From the NCBI RefSeq assembly GCF_026341855.1, contig NZ_JAPENW010000001.1, positions 5,695,001-5,759,000 of the forward strand: a stretch of DNA of 64,000 nt. Direction: 5' to 3'. The position numbers and the translations under genes are program-made. The notes below the pieces were generated by a model, which had not been told where the DNA came from, searched no databases, and worked only from the letters and a program-made list of their open reading frames with translations. Below, one piece after another: positions 34,512 through 42,760 of this stretch; position 1 is the stretch's first letter; each line of letters begins with the position of its first letter. This DNA comes from Streptomyces sp. NBC_00568 (GTDB lineage: Bacteria; Actinomycetota; Actinomycetes; Streptomycetales; Streptomycetaceae).

Positions 34512-34886
34512 CTAGTTGGCCCAGGGCGGGGTGAGGACCGAGCCGTCGGCCAGTTCCGCCCGCAGGCCGATGGAGGTGGTGACCCAGGAGACCGCGGTCT
34601 CCTGGGCCGGGTTCTCGATGCCGACGGTCGCGCCCGGGGTGATGATCACGGTGTCGCCCGGGGCGATCCGCTCGGTGACGCCGTCGAGCGTGACCAGCAG
34701 CTCGCCGGAGAGGAGATGGAAGATCTCCTCGTGGCTGACGGTGTGTACCGGGGCCCGGTGCCCCGCGGGGATCTCCGTACGCCAGGCGCACAGCTCCTTG
34801 CTGCCGCTGCGCGGAGCGGCGTACGAGAGGAAACGGCCGCCGTGGATCTCGTGGACGACGGCTTCGGACGAGCGGACGACGGGCAC
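34512..34886 (-). CDS. Small cupin-domain protein
   Basis: Single-domain cupin of 124 residues. The start is GTG 34886 (MPVVRSSEAVVHEIHGG) because AGGAGG precedes it; an in-frame ATG at 34931 would lie inside a palindrome and has no ribosome site. The two cupin motifs are visible: PVHTVSHEEIFHLLSGEL, with His-x3-Glu-like metal ligands, and ERIAPGDTVIITPGATVGIEN, although the second lacks a clear final histidine. These small cupins bind metal and act as enzymes or sensors. It is divergent from the MarR regulator across two operator-like palindromes, so it is probably the repressor's target. The substrate is unknown. Confidence 0.85.
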   Translation of the reverse strand: MPVVRSSEAVVHEIHGGRFLSYAAPRSGSKELCAWRTEIPAGHRAPVHTVSHEEIFHLLSGELLVTLDGVTERIAPGDTVIITPGATVGIENPAQETAVSWVTTSIGLRAELADGSVLTPPWAN

Positions 34887-34909
34887 GGGTGCCTCCTGGG
34901 TCGGCGGTA

Positions 34910-34932
34910 TATGGTCAAGCTGCTTGACCATA
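34910..34932. promoter_or_regulatory. MarR operator candidate 1
   Basis: TATGGTCAAGC and GCTTGACCATA form perfect 11-base arms around a single T in the cupin promoter region, close to the marR-family gene. A shorter copy of the same core lies at 34948-34962. The half-site is GGTCAAGC. Confidence 0.8.
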
Positions 34933-34947
34933 GGTTCAGGCAATATA

Positions 34948-34962
34948 GTCAAGCAGCTTGAC
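34948..34962. promoter_or_regulatory. MarR operator candidate 2
   Basis: GTCAAGC-A-GCTTGAC, a second copy of the palindrome core, 30 bases before the MarR start. Two sites in a divergent promoter suit repression of both genes. Confidence 0.75.
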
Positions 34963-34991
34963 CGATTCGTCAAGGGTGTTTCAATGCACGC

Positions 34992-35438
34992 GTGCAGAAC
35001 TCCGAGGCCATGGCCCTGTCCGCCGCCCTGCTCGCCACCGCCGGTGAGCTGACGCAACGTATCCATGAGGGCGTGATCGCCCGCGGATTCGAGGGGGTGC
35101 GGCCCGCGCACGGCTTCGCCTTCGCGCGGCTCGCGCCGGGCGGGGCGACGGTCACCGACCTCGCCGCCCATCTCGGGGTCACCAAGCAGGCCGCCAGTCA
35201 GCTGGTCGAGGAACTCGTCCGCAAGGGGTATGTCGAGCGGCGGCCGCACCCCGACGACGCGCGCGCCAGGCTCATCGTGCTGACCGAGCTCGGCTGGGCC
35301 TGCACCCGTGCGGCGGAAGAGGCGGCCGCCGATGCCGTGCGCGGGTGGTCCGAACTGCTGGGAGAGAGCGAAATGCGCGCGTTGTATACGCGTTTGGTGC
35401 GTATCGCGCCCTACGGTCCGATCAAGCCCGCCTGGTGA
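34992..35438 (+). CDS. MarR-family transcriptional regulator
   Basis: Winged-helix regulator of 148 residues, start GTG 34992; an in-frame ATG at 35010 is possible. Landmarks are TVTDLAAHLGVTKQAASQLVEELVRKGYVERRPHPDDARARLIVLTELG, seen here as LGVTKQAASQLVEEL (recognition helix) and RPHPDDARARLIVLTE (wing). It is divergent from the cupin gene, with two palindromes between them, and probably represses that gene and itself until a small-molecule ligand binds. The ligand is not evident. Confidence 0.88.
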   Translation: MQNSEAMALSAALLATAGELTQRIHEGVIARGFEGVRPAHGFAFARLAPGGATVTDLAAHLGVTKQAASQLVEELVRKGYVERRPHPDDARARLIVLTELGWACTRAAEEAAADAVRGWSELLGESEMRALYTRLVRIAPYGPIKPAW

Positions 35439-35608
35439 CGGTCGGCCGATCGCGGCGGTCATCCCGGTTATCACTGGAAGTTTTTACTGACGCGTAACTT
35501 CACAGTTCTGCTACTCGACCGTAACTTGACGAGTGAACAGCATCCTCGTGATCCGGATCACAGGGCGTAGACCCCCACAACTCCCTTGAGCCGCAAGGAG
35601 ATCACCCG

Positions 35609-36469
35609 ATGCTGCCCTGGAAGCGAGTACTCAGACCCCTGGCCGCGCTGCTTCTGACCACCGCTGTCGCGGTCGTCCCCGCCGCGACAGCGCAAGCCGC
35701 CTCCGCCCCCAGCAGTGGCTGGAACAACTACTCCTGCAAGCCGTCGGCCACACACCCCCGCCCCGTCGTCCTCGTCCATGGGACCTTCGGGAACTCGGTC
35801 GACAACTGGCTGGCCCTCGCGCCCTACCTGACCAGCCGTGGGTACTGCGTCTTCTCCCTCGACTACGGGCAACTGCCCGGCGTCCCCTTCTTCAACGGCC
35901 TCGGCCCCATCGACAAGTCGGCCGCACAGCTCCAGGTCTTCGTCGACAAGGTGCTCGGCGCGACCGGCGCCGCCAAGGCCGACCTGGTGGGCCACTCGCA
36001 GGGCGGCATGATGCCCCGCTACTACCTCAAGTTCCTCGGCGGAGCCGCCAAGGTGAACGCCCTCGTCGGGATCGCCCCCGACAACCACGGCACGACCCTC
36101 AACGGCCTCGCCAACCTGCTGCCGTACTTCCCGGGCGCCGGGGACCTGCTGTCGACGGCTACTCCGGGACTCGCGGACCAGGTCGCCGGCTCCGCGTTCC
36201 TGACCAAGCTCAACGAAGGCGGCGACACCGTCGCCGGCGTCCACTACACGGTCATCGCCACCAAGTACGACGAGGTGGTCACGCCGTACAACTCGCAGTA
36301 TCTGAGCGGTTCCGACGTCCACAACGTCCTGTTGCAGAACCTGTGCGGGCTCGACTTCTCCGAGCACGTGGCCATCGGGCTCTTCGACCGGATCGCCTAC
36401 CACGAGGTGGCGAACGCCCTCGACCCGGCGCACGCCTCCGCCACCACCTGCGCGTCCGCGTTCAGCTGA
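35609..36469 (+). CDS. Secreted alpha/beta-hydrolase lipase (triacylglycerol lipase type)
   Basis: Extracellular lipase of 286 residues with a signal peptide (residues 1-31, ending AQAAS) and AAGGAG before the start. The oxyanion region PVVLVHGTFGNSVDNW lies near residue 52. The nucleophile elbow is GHSQGG near residue 131, the acid is probably Asp in ATKYDEVV, and the histidine is in SEHVAIG. Lipase class 2-like proteins of Streptomyces share this arrangement. Cysteine pairs (YSC and YC early, LC and TC late) suggest disulfides. The upstream region carries two CGTAACTT direct repeats. It is a single gene followed by a hairpin. Confidence 0.9.
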   Translation: MLPWKRVLRPLAALLLTTAVAVVPAATAQAASAPSSGWNNYSCKPSATHPRPVVLVHGTFGNSVDNWLALAPYLTSRGYCVFSLDYGQLPGVPFFNGLGPIDKSAAQLQVFVDKVLGATGAAKADLVGHSQGGMMPRYYLKFLGGAAKVNALVGIAPDNHGTTLNGLANLLPYFPGAGDLLSTATPGLADQVAGSAFLTKLNEGGDTVAGVHYTVIATKYDEVVTPYNSQYLSGSDVHNVLLQNLCGLDFSEHVAIGLFDRIAYHEVANALDPAHASATTCASAFS

Positions 36470-36477
36470 GCACGCCG

Positions 36478-36516
36478 CCGGGGGCTGTCCGGCCTGAGCC
36501 GCCGGTCAGCCCCCGG
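36478..36516 (+). terminator. Hairpin after secreted lipase gene
   Basis: Arms CCGGGGGCTG and CAGCCCCCGG enclose a loop of 19 bases that can itself fold. It lies between the convergent lipase and AA10 genes, next to two 18-base CCGCGTCCCAGGACC-type repeats at about 36523-36560. Confidence 0.75.
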
Positions 36517-36566
36517 AGTCGTCCCGCGTCCCAGGACCAGTCCGCGTCCCAGGACCTGTCCGCGCC

Positions 36567-37616
36567 CTAGCGGCCGTGCCGGCCGTCCGACGCCGCGCGC
36601 CGCCGCACCGAGGCGAACAGCGCCGCCGCACCGAGCGCCAGAGCGGCGGCTCCGCCGATCGCGATGTACGAGGTGGAGGCGTCGCCGCCGGTCTCGGCGA
36701 GGCTCTCGGAGGAACCCGCTGCCTCCGGCTCGTTCTCCGCCGGGTCCGAAGCGGTCCGGGCGTCCTCGGCGGAGTCCTCGCCCTTGTCGCCCTTGTCGTC
36801 CTCGGTCACCCCGGCGGCGTCCGCGCTCGCGGTCGGCTCCGCCGACGTACTGGCGTCGTCGTCCCCGTGGCCGTGGTGCTCCACGGTCGATTTGTCGCCG
36901 CCGTCCTCGATCTGCTCGTCGGAGGGCGCGGAGGCGCTCGGCGCGGGAGCGGCGCCGCCGCCCGCGTCACTGCCACCACTCCCGCCGAACGCGACGTCGG
37001 AGCACGAGTAGAAGGCCTCCGGGCTGTCCGAGCGCTGCCAGACCGCGTACAGGAGCTGCTTGCCCGAGCGCTTCGGGAGGGTGCCGGAGAAGGTGTAGAA
37101 ACCGCCCGAGGCGGCCGGGTCGGTGACCGTCGCGACCGGGTGCGCCAGGTCCAGGTCGTCCCAGGCGAGCGGCTGGGACGGGTCGTAACCGGCCTTCGTG
37201 ATGTAGACCTTGAACGTGCCCTTGTGCGGTGCGGTCACCCGGTACTTGAAGGTGTACGAGCCGCTGCTCACGCTCGTCGCGGGCCAGTCGGAGCGCGCCA
37301 GGTCGAGTCCCTTGAACTCGTCGTTGTTCGCGCTGCACATCTTGCCGTCCGGGATCAGCGCCTCGTGCCGCCCGTTCGCGTCGCCGATGCGGATGCCGTT
37401 CCAGTCGTAGAGCGCCTGGGTGCCGCCCGCCGCGACGGCCGCCTTGCAGGCGTCCGACCCGGGGCTCTCCGGACCCTCCGCGTAGCACTGGGACACGCGG
37501 CTCACCGGATCCCCCATCGAGCCGTGCGCCGAGGCCGGCACGGCGGCCAGCGCGGACAGGGCGAGCGGGGCGATGCCGAGGGCGGCGACGCCGGCGGCCT
37601 TGCGGCGTGCAGACAT
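36567..37616 (-). CDS. AA10 lytic polysaccharide monooxygenase with LAETG sortase anchor
   Basis: Copper monooxygenase of 349 residues that cleaves chitin or cellulose. The signal peptide ends PASA, so the mature N-terminus is His31 (HGSMGDPVSR), the first half of the copper histidine brace. The second histidine is in TAPHKGTFKVY near residue 130. The catalytic domain ends near residue 212 (FYSCSDVAFG). A long acidic Ser/Thr/Asp linker follows. The C-terminus is a sortase signal: LAETG at about 310, a hydrophobic helix and RRRAASDGRHGR. Most AA10 enzymes are soluble, so wall attachment is notable. It is a single gene, convergent with the lipase. Confidence 0.92.
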   Translation of the reverse strand: MSARRKAAGVAALGIAPLALSALAAVPASAHGSMGDPVSRVSQCYAEGPESPGSDACKAAVAAGGTQALYDWNGIRIGDANGRHEALIPDGKMCSANNDEFKGLDLARSDWPATSVSSGSYTFKYRVTAPHKGTFKVYITKAGYDPSQPLAWDDLDLAHPVATVTDPAASGGFYTFSGTLPKRSGKQLLYAVWQRSDSPEAFYSCSDVAFGGSGGSDAGGGAAPAPSASAPSDEQIEDGGDKSTVEHHGHGDDDASTSAEPTASADAAGVTEDDKGDKGEDSAEDARTASDPAENEPEAAGSSESLAETGGDASTSYIAIGGAAALALGAAALFASVRRRAASDGRHGR

Positions 37617-37812
37617 GAGGGAACTCCTCGAACGGTTCTGGCGAGTGGGGAGAGTCCCGCACGGCGTTCCGTGCGGGGGGATCCCGTGGGGGGCGATCAG
37701 AAAACTAGCCCCTGGAAACCGTGGAATCGCCTGCTGGAGGCGGGTGATGGAGATCCTTATGGCGGCGTTAAGGGAGTGCTGAGACTGCGATCAGGTAGGT
37801 AGCGTGCGAGGC

Positions 37813-38295
37813 ATGACAGAGACGTCCGAGGAGTACGGGGAGACGCCCGAGGGGTTCGGAGTGCGGCCGGCCGTCGCTGCCGACGTGCCCGTCGTGAAGG
37901 CCGTGATCGACGCCGCGTTCCAGCCCTACACCGAGCGCATCGGGCGCGTCCCGGTGCCCATGGAAGCGGACCACGCCGCGAATGTGGCCGCGGGGCGGGT
38001 GTTCGTCACGGGGGAGCCGGTGGCCGGGCTCGTGGTCGTCGAGGAGCGCCCGGACCATCTGTATCTCGACATCATCGCCGTCCGCCCCGATGCCCATGGC
38101 CGGGGCATCGGGGGACGGCTGCTGCGTTTCGTGGACGCGCACGCGCGTGCGCTCGGGCTGGACGAGATCAGGCTCTACACGAACGCGATGATGTGGGAGA
38201 ACCAGAAGATCTACCCGGGATACGGGTACGAGATGACCGAGCGGCGCGTGGAAGGGCCGTACGACCGGATCCACTACGTCAAGCGGCTGGCCTGA
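37813..38295 (+). CDS. GNAT-family N-acetyltransferase
   Basis: Cytosolic acetyltransferase of 160 residues, start ATG 37813 (a GTG at 37804 is in frame). The GNAT fold is recognisable: VRPAVAADVPVVKAVIDAAF at the N-terminus, strands LYLDIIAVRPDAHGRGIGGRLLRF with the acetyl-CoA loop RPDAHGRGIGG, then LYTNAMMWENQKIYPGYGYEMTERR. The substrate is unknown; the family modifies small amines, antibiotics or protein N-termini. Confidence 0.87.
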   Translation: MTETSEEYGETPEGFGVRPAVAADVPVVKAVIDAAFQPYTERIGRVPVPMEADHAANVAAGRVFVTGEPVAGLVVVEERPDHLYLDIIAVRPDAHGRGIGGRLLRFVDAHARALGLDEIRLYTNAMMWENQKIYPGYGYEMTERRVEGPYDRIHYVKRLA

Positions 38296-38298
38296 CGG

Positions 38299-38438
38299 CG
38301 TCCACCACGATGCCGCCGATCCGGCGGTGTCCACCGCGAGCCGTTGACCGGACAGTGTCGACCGCGATCCGTTGCTCGGACGGTGTCGACTGCGAGCCGC
38401 CGATCCGGCGGTGTCCACCGCGAGCCGTTGACCGGACG
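38299..38438. repeat. Five tandem 28-bp repeats
   Basis: Five contiguous units of 27-28 bases (consensus GTGTCCACCGCGAGCCGTTG-ACCGGACG, with two or more alternating subtypes) start at the end of the acetyltransferase gene. They are not a CRISPR because there are no spacers. Confidence 0.88.
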
Positions 38439-38468
38439 GCTCCCGTGGGCCGTGGCGGGCGCGGCGGC

Positions 38469-38603
38469 TCAGCCGTCCGGCCACCAGGTGCGCGCGATGT
38501 CCTTTCGGACCTCCGGGCGCTCGGCGGGGCGCTCGTCGGGCTCGTCCCGTACGCGGCGGGAGTCCGACTTCCTCAGGGGCTTCTGCACGGTCACACGGCG
38601 CAT
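38469..38603 (-). CDS. Small basic protein of unknown function (44 aa)
   Basis: A 44-residue frame with an excellent ribosome site (AAGGAGG seven bases before ATG 38603). The protein starts MRRVTVQKPLRKSDSRRVRD, continues with DEPDERPAERPEV and ends RTWWPDG. It is rich in Arg, Asp, Glu and Pro, with no hydrophobic segment. The conserved-looking ends (VTVQKPLRKSD and ARTWWPDG) suggest selection. It lies opposite the methyltransferase and next to the tandem repeats. I do not recognise the family. Confidence 0.65.
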   Translation of the reverse strand: MRRVTVQKPLRKSDSRRVRDEPDERPAERPEVRKDIARTWWPDG

Positions 38604-38763
38604 GGCTGCCTCCTTGCGTCTACCGGATTCCGCGGTTGTACGGAGGTAGACCCTTTCGGGGAGAGTTCCTCATCGGTCGCGTTCTGTCTGTGGCGGCGGT
38701 CACCTGTCGATGGTCGGTGCGGTCACCCGTCGACTGTCAGTGGCGGGTGTCACCCTGGGGCGC

Positions 38764-39396
38764 ATGGTGAGTAACAGTGGCATGAATCCAGGGGCGGACG
38801 TCGACTGGGACGCCGAGTCCGTCACCTTCGACGAGGAGCCCGATCACGGCCTGCGCGACCCCCTGGTCCGCGACGCCTGGGCCGCCCGCCTGCGGGAATG
38901 GCTGCCCGAGCGGCCCAGCGATGTGCTCGACGTGGGCTGCGGAACCGGCAGCCTGTCACTCATCGCCTCCGAGCGAGGGCACCGGGTCACCGGGGTCGAC
39001 CTCTCGCCGCCCATGATCGACCTCGCCCGCGCCAAGCTGGCCGGTCGTGACGCGGCGTTTCTCGTCGGTGACGCGGTGGCACCACCGGTCGGCGAGCAGC
39101 GCTTCGACGTCCTGCTCAGCCGCCATGTGCTGTGGGCGCTGCCCGATCCCGAGCGCGTGCTGCGGCACTGGCGCGGACTCCTGCGCCCGGGAGGGAGGCT
39201 GGTGCTCGTCGAGGGCGTGTGGGGGACCGTGAGCCCGGTCGGCATGTCCGCCGAGCGGCTGACCACCCTGCTCCGGCCTCTGATGGCCCGGGCCGCGGAC
39301 GACGCCGACCTGCGCGTGGAGCCGTTGTCCGCCGACGCGCGGCTCTGGGGGAGAGACGTCGACGACGAGCGCTACGCCGTGGTGGCCACCTTCTGA
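38764..39396 (+). CDS. Class I SAM-dependent methyltransferase
   Basis: Cytosolic methyltransferase of 210 residues. Motif I VLDVGCGTGSLSL near residue 59 binds SAM, followed by VTGVDLSPPMIDLARAKL (motif II acidic residue) and the later LLRPGGRLVLVEG (post-motif III). The start ATG 38764 is chosen; ATG 38782 is a shorter alternative. The acceptor is not evident. It is a single gene between the repeats and the DUF402 gene. Confidence 0.85.
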   Translation: MVSNSGMNPGADVDWDAESVTFDEEPDHGLRDPLVRDAWAARLREWLPERPSDVLDVGCGTGSLSLIASERGHRVTGVDLSPPMIDLARAKLAGRDAAFLVGDAVAPPVGEQRFDVLLSRHVLWALPDPERVLRHWRGLLRPGGRLVLVEGVWGTVSPVGMSAERLTTLLRPLMARAADDADLRVEPLSADARLWGRDVDDERYAVVATF

Positions 39397-39542
39397 GCGT
39401 CGCCGCCACCCGGCCTCGTCGGCCACGCCCGGAACCGGGACCCACGCCCGGGACCCAGGACGGGAGCGGTGTTGGATCACCCGGGGGACCCAGGGGGACC
39501 TGGGCACCCCGGGGTCCGGGCCCGTTCGGCAGGTCGCGTCGG

Positions 39543-40043
39543 CTACGCCAGGAGTGCTTCGAAGCCGCCCTCGCGGGCCAGGTGTTCGAGTTCGTCCAGG
39601 GCCTTCTCGGCGGCGGCCGCGGCCGCCGGGTCGGTGGCCGCCAGGCCGCTCTCCGCGAACTCGTCCTCGTCCAGGCGCAGTACGTCCGCGCCGTCGGCCG
39701 AGCGCCACAGGTCCAGGTCGAGATCCTCGACGACCAGCCGGCCTCCGGAGACGGTGGCCGGGCGGGTGATGTCGCAGTACCAGCCCTTGCGTACGCCCGC
39801 GGAGTCCCGGACCTCCTTCACCGCGTACCAGCGGTCCCGCCAGTAGTACTCGGTGAAGACGTCGCCCTGCTCGAACCGCACGAAGCCGAAGTCGCGGGCG
39901 GTGTCGCCCGCCCACGGTGCGCGCACGACCACCCGGGTGCCGTCGTCGGCGAGCAGCTCGGCCGGGTAACTGATCTTCGTACGGCCTGCCTTGACGAGCA
40001 CGATCTCCAACGAGCCGGGCGTGTCAGCCGAGGTCACGGACAT
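39543..40043 (-). CDS. DUF402 family protein (possible phosphatase)
   Basis: Protein of 166 residues with the DUF402 beta-barrel core: FTEYYWRDRWYAVKEVRDSAG, GWYCDITRPATVSGG and VVEDLDLDLWRSADG (landmarks YYWRDRWYAV, WYCDI and DLDLDLW). The DLDLDLW acidic cluster is typical and may bind Mg2+; characterised members hydrolyse nucleoside diphosphates or cytidylyl compounds. GGAGG precedes ATG 40043. It overlaps the end of the upstream GNAT gene by 20 bases, so the two are coupled. The substrate is unknown. Confidence 0.85.
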   Translation of the reverse strand: MSVTSADTPGSLEIVLVKAGRTKISYPAELLADDGTRVVVRAPWAGDTARDFGFVRFEQGDVFTEYYWRDRWYAVKEVRDSAGVRKGWYCDITRPATVSGGRLVVEDLDLDLWRSADGADVLRLDEDEFAESGLAATDPAAAAAAEKALDELEHLAREGGFEALLA

Positions 40044-40953
40044 ACTTCACCTCCGTCGCGCAGATTTCGTAACCGAACCACTTGTTGATCGCCAGCATCG
40101 GCCCGTTGCCGGTGTCGTTGCCCGTGAACGCGTCCGTGAAGCCGGCCGCGCGGGCCCGGTGCAGGGAGTCGTTCTTGGCGAGTTTGGCGAGACCCCGGCC
40201 CCGGAAGGCACGGCCGGTGCCCGTCATCACGGTGCCGTAGCGGGTGCCGCCGTCGGTGCGGGCCGCGCTGAACGCCGCCGGGCGGCCGTCGACGAGCGCG
40301 ACGGTGGTGAGCTCATGGCTCAGCAGCGGGTGGTGCCAGGTCTCCGTCAGCCAGGCCTCGTAGTCCGTGAACTCGCGGTCGACGTCGCTCGGTTCGTCGA
40401 GGAGCGTCTCCGCGTCCAGCGTGAACAGCGGTCGCGGGTCGTCCGCGAAGTCCGCCGCGGTGCGCAGCTCCACGCCTGGCGGCGGGGTCCGGAGCGGCGG
40501 CAGGGAGCCGTTCGTCAGGTCGAGGCGGAGGAAGTGCGCGGAGCGGGCCGCGCGATAACCCCGCTTCTCGGCGAAGGCGCGGTACGCGGGCGCGTCCAGC
40601 ACCCAGGCGTGCAGCCGGGTCGCGTCCAGGGCGGCGAGCCGGTCCTCGGCGGAGCGCGCCAGCAGTGAACCCGCGCCGCGCCCCGTCCGCTCCGGGTGCA
40701 CATAGACGTTGACGTAACCCTGGCCGGGCTCCGGGCTGTCGTGTACGAGACCCACCTGCGCGGTGCCGATCAGCTCGCCGTCCTCCTCGGCCAGCAACGG
40801 CTGGTAGTGGGAGTCGGGATGTGCCTGCTCCAGGTCGTAGGCGATGGACTCGGGGGTGAAGAGCATGAACGGGAGGGCCTGGTGACGGATGCGGGCGAAG
40901 CCCGCGGCGTCCACCGGGTCCCCGCGGCGCAGCTCACGAACGATCACGGTCAT
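40024..40953 (-). CDS. Double-domain GNAT acetyltransferase
   Basis: Protein of 309 residues with two GNAT folds in tandem. The first has the acetyl-CoA loop VHPERTGRGAGSLLA near residue 90; the second has GTGRAFRGRGLAKLAKNDSL near 255 with NKWFGYEICATEV. This layout resembles mycothiol synthase and related actinobacterial acyltransferases, although key substrate residues were not compared. The ATG is at 40953. Its 3' end overlaps the DUF402 gene by 20 bases. Function beyond acyl transfer is uncertain. Confidence 0.82.
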   Translation of the reverse strand: MTVIVRELRRGDPVDAAGFARIRHQALPFMLFTPESIAYDLEQAHPDSHYQPLLAEEDGELIGTAQVGLVHDSPEPGQGYVNVYVHPERTGRGAGSLLARSAEDRLAALDATRLHAWVLDAPAYRAFAEKRGYRAARSAHFLRLDLTNGSLPPLRTPPPGVELRTAADFADDPRPLFTLDAETLLDEPSDVDREFTDYEAWLTETWHHPLLSHELTTVALVDGRPAAFSAARTDGGTRYGTVMTGTGRAFRGRGLAKLAKNDSLHRARAAGFTDAFTGNDTGNGPMLAINKWFGYEICATEVKYVRDLG

Positions 40954-41048
40954 GGCATCGCACGCTACGCGTGGGCCGTGTGAGGATGCCTCTCATTTTC
41001 CGGCGGGTACGGCGGATTCGCTCTCCACGGGTACGGGACAATCGCTGC

Positions 41049-41420
41049 GTGACCCTGAAGATCCACATCGCAGAGGGGGCCGCGCCGTACGAGCAGGTGC
41101 GCGCCCAGATTTCCGAGCAGGCACGGTCCGGCGCGCTGCCGGTCGGCTACAAGCTGCCCACGGTACGGGGGCTGGCCGAGTCGCTCGGCCTCGCGGCCAA
41201 CACCGTCGCCAAGGCCTACCGGGCCCTCGAGTCGGACGGGGTGATCGAGACGCGGGGCCGCAACGGAACGTTCGTCGCCGCCGCCGGGGACGCCGCGTCA
41301 CGCGAGGCCGCGTCCGCCGCGCAGGCCTACGCCGAGCGGGCGCGACGGCTCGGACTGACCGAGGACGCCGCCCTGGACGCCGTACGGGATGCGCTGAGGG
41401 CGGCGTTCGAGGGTTCCTAG
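41049..41420 (+). CDS. GntR-family (YtrA subfamily) regulator
   Basis: DNA-binding protein of 123 residues, start GTG 41049. The winged helix opens with YEQVRAQISEQARSGALPVGYKLPTVRGLAESLGLAANTVAKAYRALESDGVIETRGRNGTFV; landmarks are LPTVRGLAESLGL and NTVAKAYRALE. Only a short helical C-terminus follows, as in YtrA-type regulators that usually control membrane transport. No ABC genes adjoin. It is divergent from the GNAT gene by about 95 bases and convergent with the AAA ATPase gene. Confidence 0.87.
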   Translation: MTLKIHIAEGAAPYEQVRAQISEQARSGALPVGYKLPTVRGLAESLGLAANTVAKAYRALESDGVIETRGRNGTFVAAAGDAASREAASAAQAYAERARRLGLTEDAALDAVRDALRAAFEGS

Positions 41421-41502
41421 CCGATCCTGGTCCCGCTTCCGGACGGGGTCCGAGCCGAGACAGGGGCGCTCGTGCGCGTCCCTCGTGGGTCCTGCGCGTC
41501 GC

Positions 41503-42597
41503 TCACAGGTACAGGCCCGCGTCCGCGCCCTCGCGCTGGTCGGGTACCGACGTCGGTGTCGTGCCGCGGCGCAGCGCGTACAGCTCCGCGAGGGTCGCGC
41601 CCTCGCGCGAGACGCCCTCCTCGGTGCCCAGCCAGCCCACCGCCTCCCGGCGGGTGAGCGCCCCGACCTCGATCCGGGCGAGGCAGCGGCCGGGGCGGAC
41701 GACGGCGGGGTGGAGGCGCTCCAGGTCCTCGTTCGTCGTGACGCCCACGAGGACGTTGCGGCCCTGGCCGAGCAGTCCGTCGGTGAGGTTGAGCAGCCGC
41801 GAGAGGGCCTGGCCCGCGGTGTGCTTCGCCTCGCCGCGGATCAGTTCGTCGCAGTCCTCGAGCAGCAGGAGCCGCCAGCGCCCCTTGCCCGTGCCGTCCT
41901 CCTCGCCGATCGCGATGTCCATCAGATAGCCGACGTCGGAGAACAGGCGCTCGGGGTCCAGCACGCAGTCCACCTGGCACCAGTCGCGCCAGGAACGGGC
42001 CAGCGTGCGCAGGGCGGAGGTCTTGCCGGTGCCGGGCGGGCCGTGGAGCAGCAGCAGACGGCCCGCGATGTCCTCCGGGGTGGTCTTCATCAGGCGGTCC
42101 ATGGCGTCCGCCACCGGTGCCGTGTAGTTGGGGCGGACCTCCTCCCACGTCCCCGCCGAGATCTGCCGGGTCGTGCGGTGCGGGCCCCGGCGCGGCGACA
42201 CGTACCAGAAGCCCATCGTCACGTTCTCCGGCTGCGGTTCCGGCTCGTCCGTCGCGCCGTCCGTCGCCTGCTTCAGCACCTTCTCCGCCAGCTCGGCGCT
42301 GGTCGCCGTCACCGTGACGTCGGCGCCCCGGTTCCAGCGGGAGACCAGCAGGGTCCAGCCGTCGCCCTCGGCGAGGGTCGCGCTGCGGTCGTCGTCGCGC
42401 GCGGAACGCAGCACCCGGGCGCCCGGGGGCAGCAGGGTGGCCCCGGACCGTACGCGGTCGATGTTCGCCGCGTGCGAGTGCGGCTGCTCGCCCGTCGCGA
42501 AGCGACCGAGGAACAGCGCGTCGACGACGTCCGACGGCGAGTCGCTGTCGTCGACGTTGAGCCTGATCGGCAGAGCGTCGTGTGGGTTCGCAGACAT
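41503..42597 (-). CDS. AAA ATPase with DUF5925 N-domain
   Basis: Cytosolic ATPase of 364 residues. The N-terminal half (residues about 10-140) is the DUF5925 region. The AAA module has Walker A GPPGTGKTSAL near residue 187, Walker B LLLLEDCDELI near 240, a sensor-like VLVGVTTNEDLE and the arginine-finger-like PAVVRPGRC. ATG 42597 is chosen; an upstream GTG at 42615 is possible. It is divergent from the GH39-like gene. No partner protease or substrate is visible, so the role is unknown. Confidence 0.82.
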   Translation of the reverse strand: MSANPHDALPIRLNVDDSDSPSDVVDALFLGRFATGEQPHSHAANIDRVRSGATLLPPGARVLRSARDDDRSATLAEGDGWTLLVSRWNRGADVTVTATSAELAEKVLKQATDGATDEPEPQPENVTMGFWYVSPRRGPHRTTRQISAGTWEEVRPNYTAPVADAMDRLMKTTPEDIAGRLLLLHGPPGTGKTSALRTLARSWRDWCQVDCVLDPERLFSDVGYLMDIAIGEEDGTGKGRWRLLLLEDCDELIRGEAKHTAGQALSRLLNLTDGLLGQGRNVLVGVTTNEDLERLHPAVVRPGRCLARIEVGALTRREAVGWLGTEEGVSREGATLAELYALRRGTTPTSVPDQREGADAGLYL

Positions 42598-42760
42598 GTC
42601 GCCATGATCTGTCACGCGGGCGCCCCGTGCACCCGGTTTCCGCGGTGCGTCGCGTGTGTCGCGTGTGGTGCCGCCCTTCCGGTGTATCCCTTCCGTCCTG
42701 TTACAGGGCTGTGGTGAACGAGATCTGTCCCGCGCCGGATTCCCCCGGTTACTGTGGCCC

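Noticed and set aside
38299..38438. CRISPR array
   Set aside because: Units are contiguous with no spacers and no cas genes nearby.
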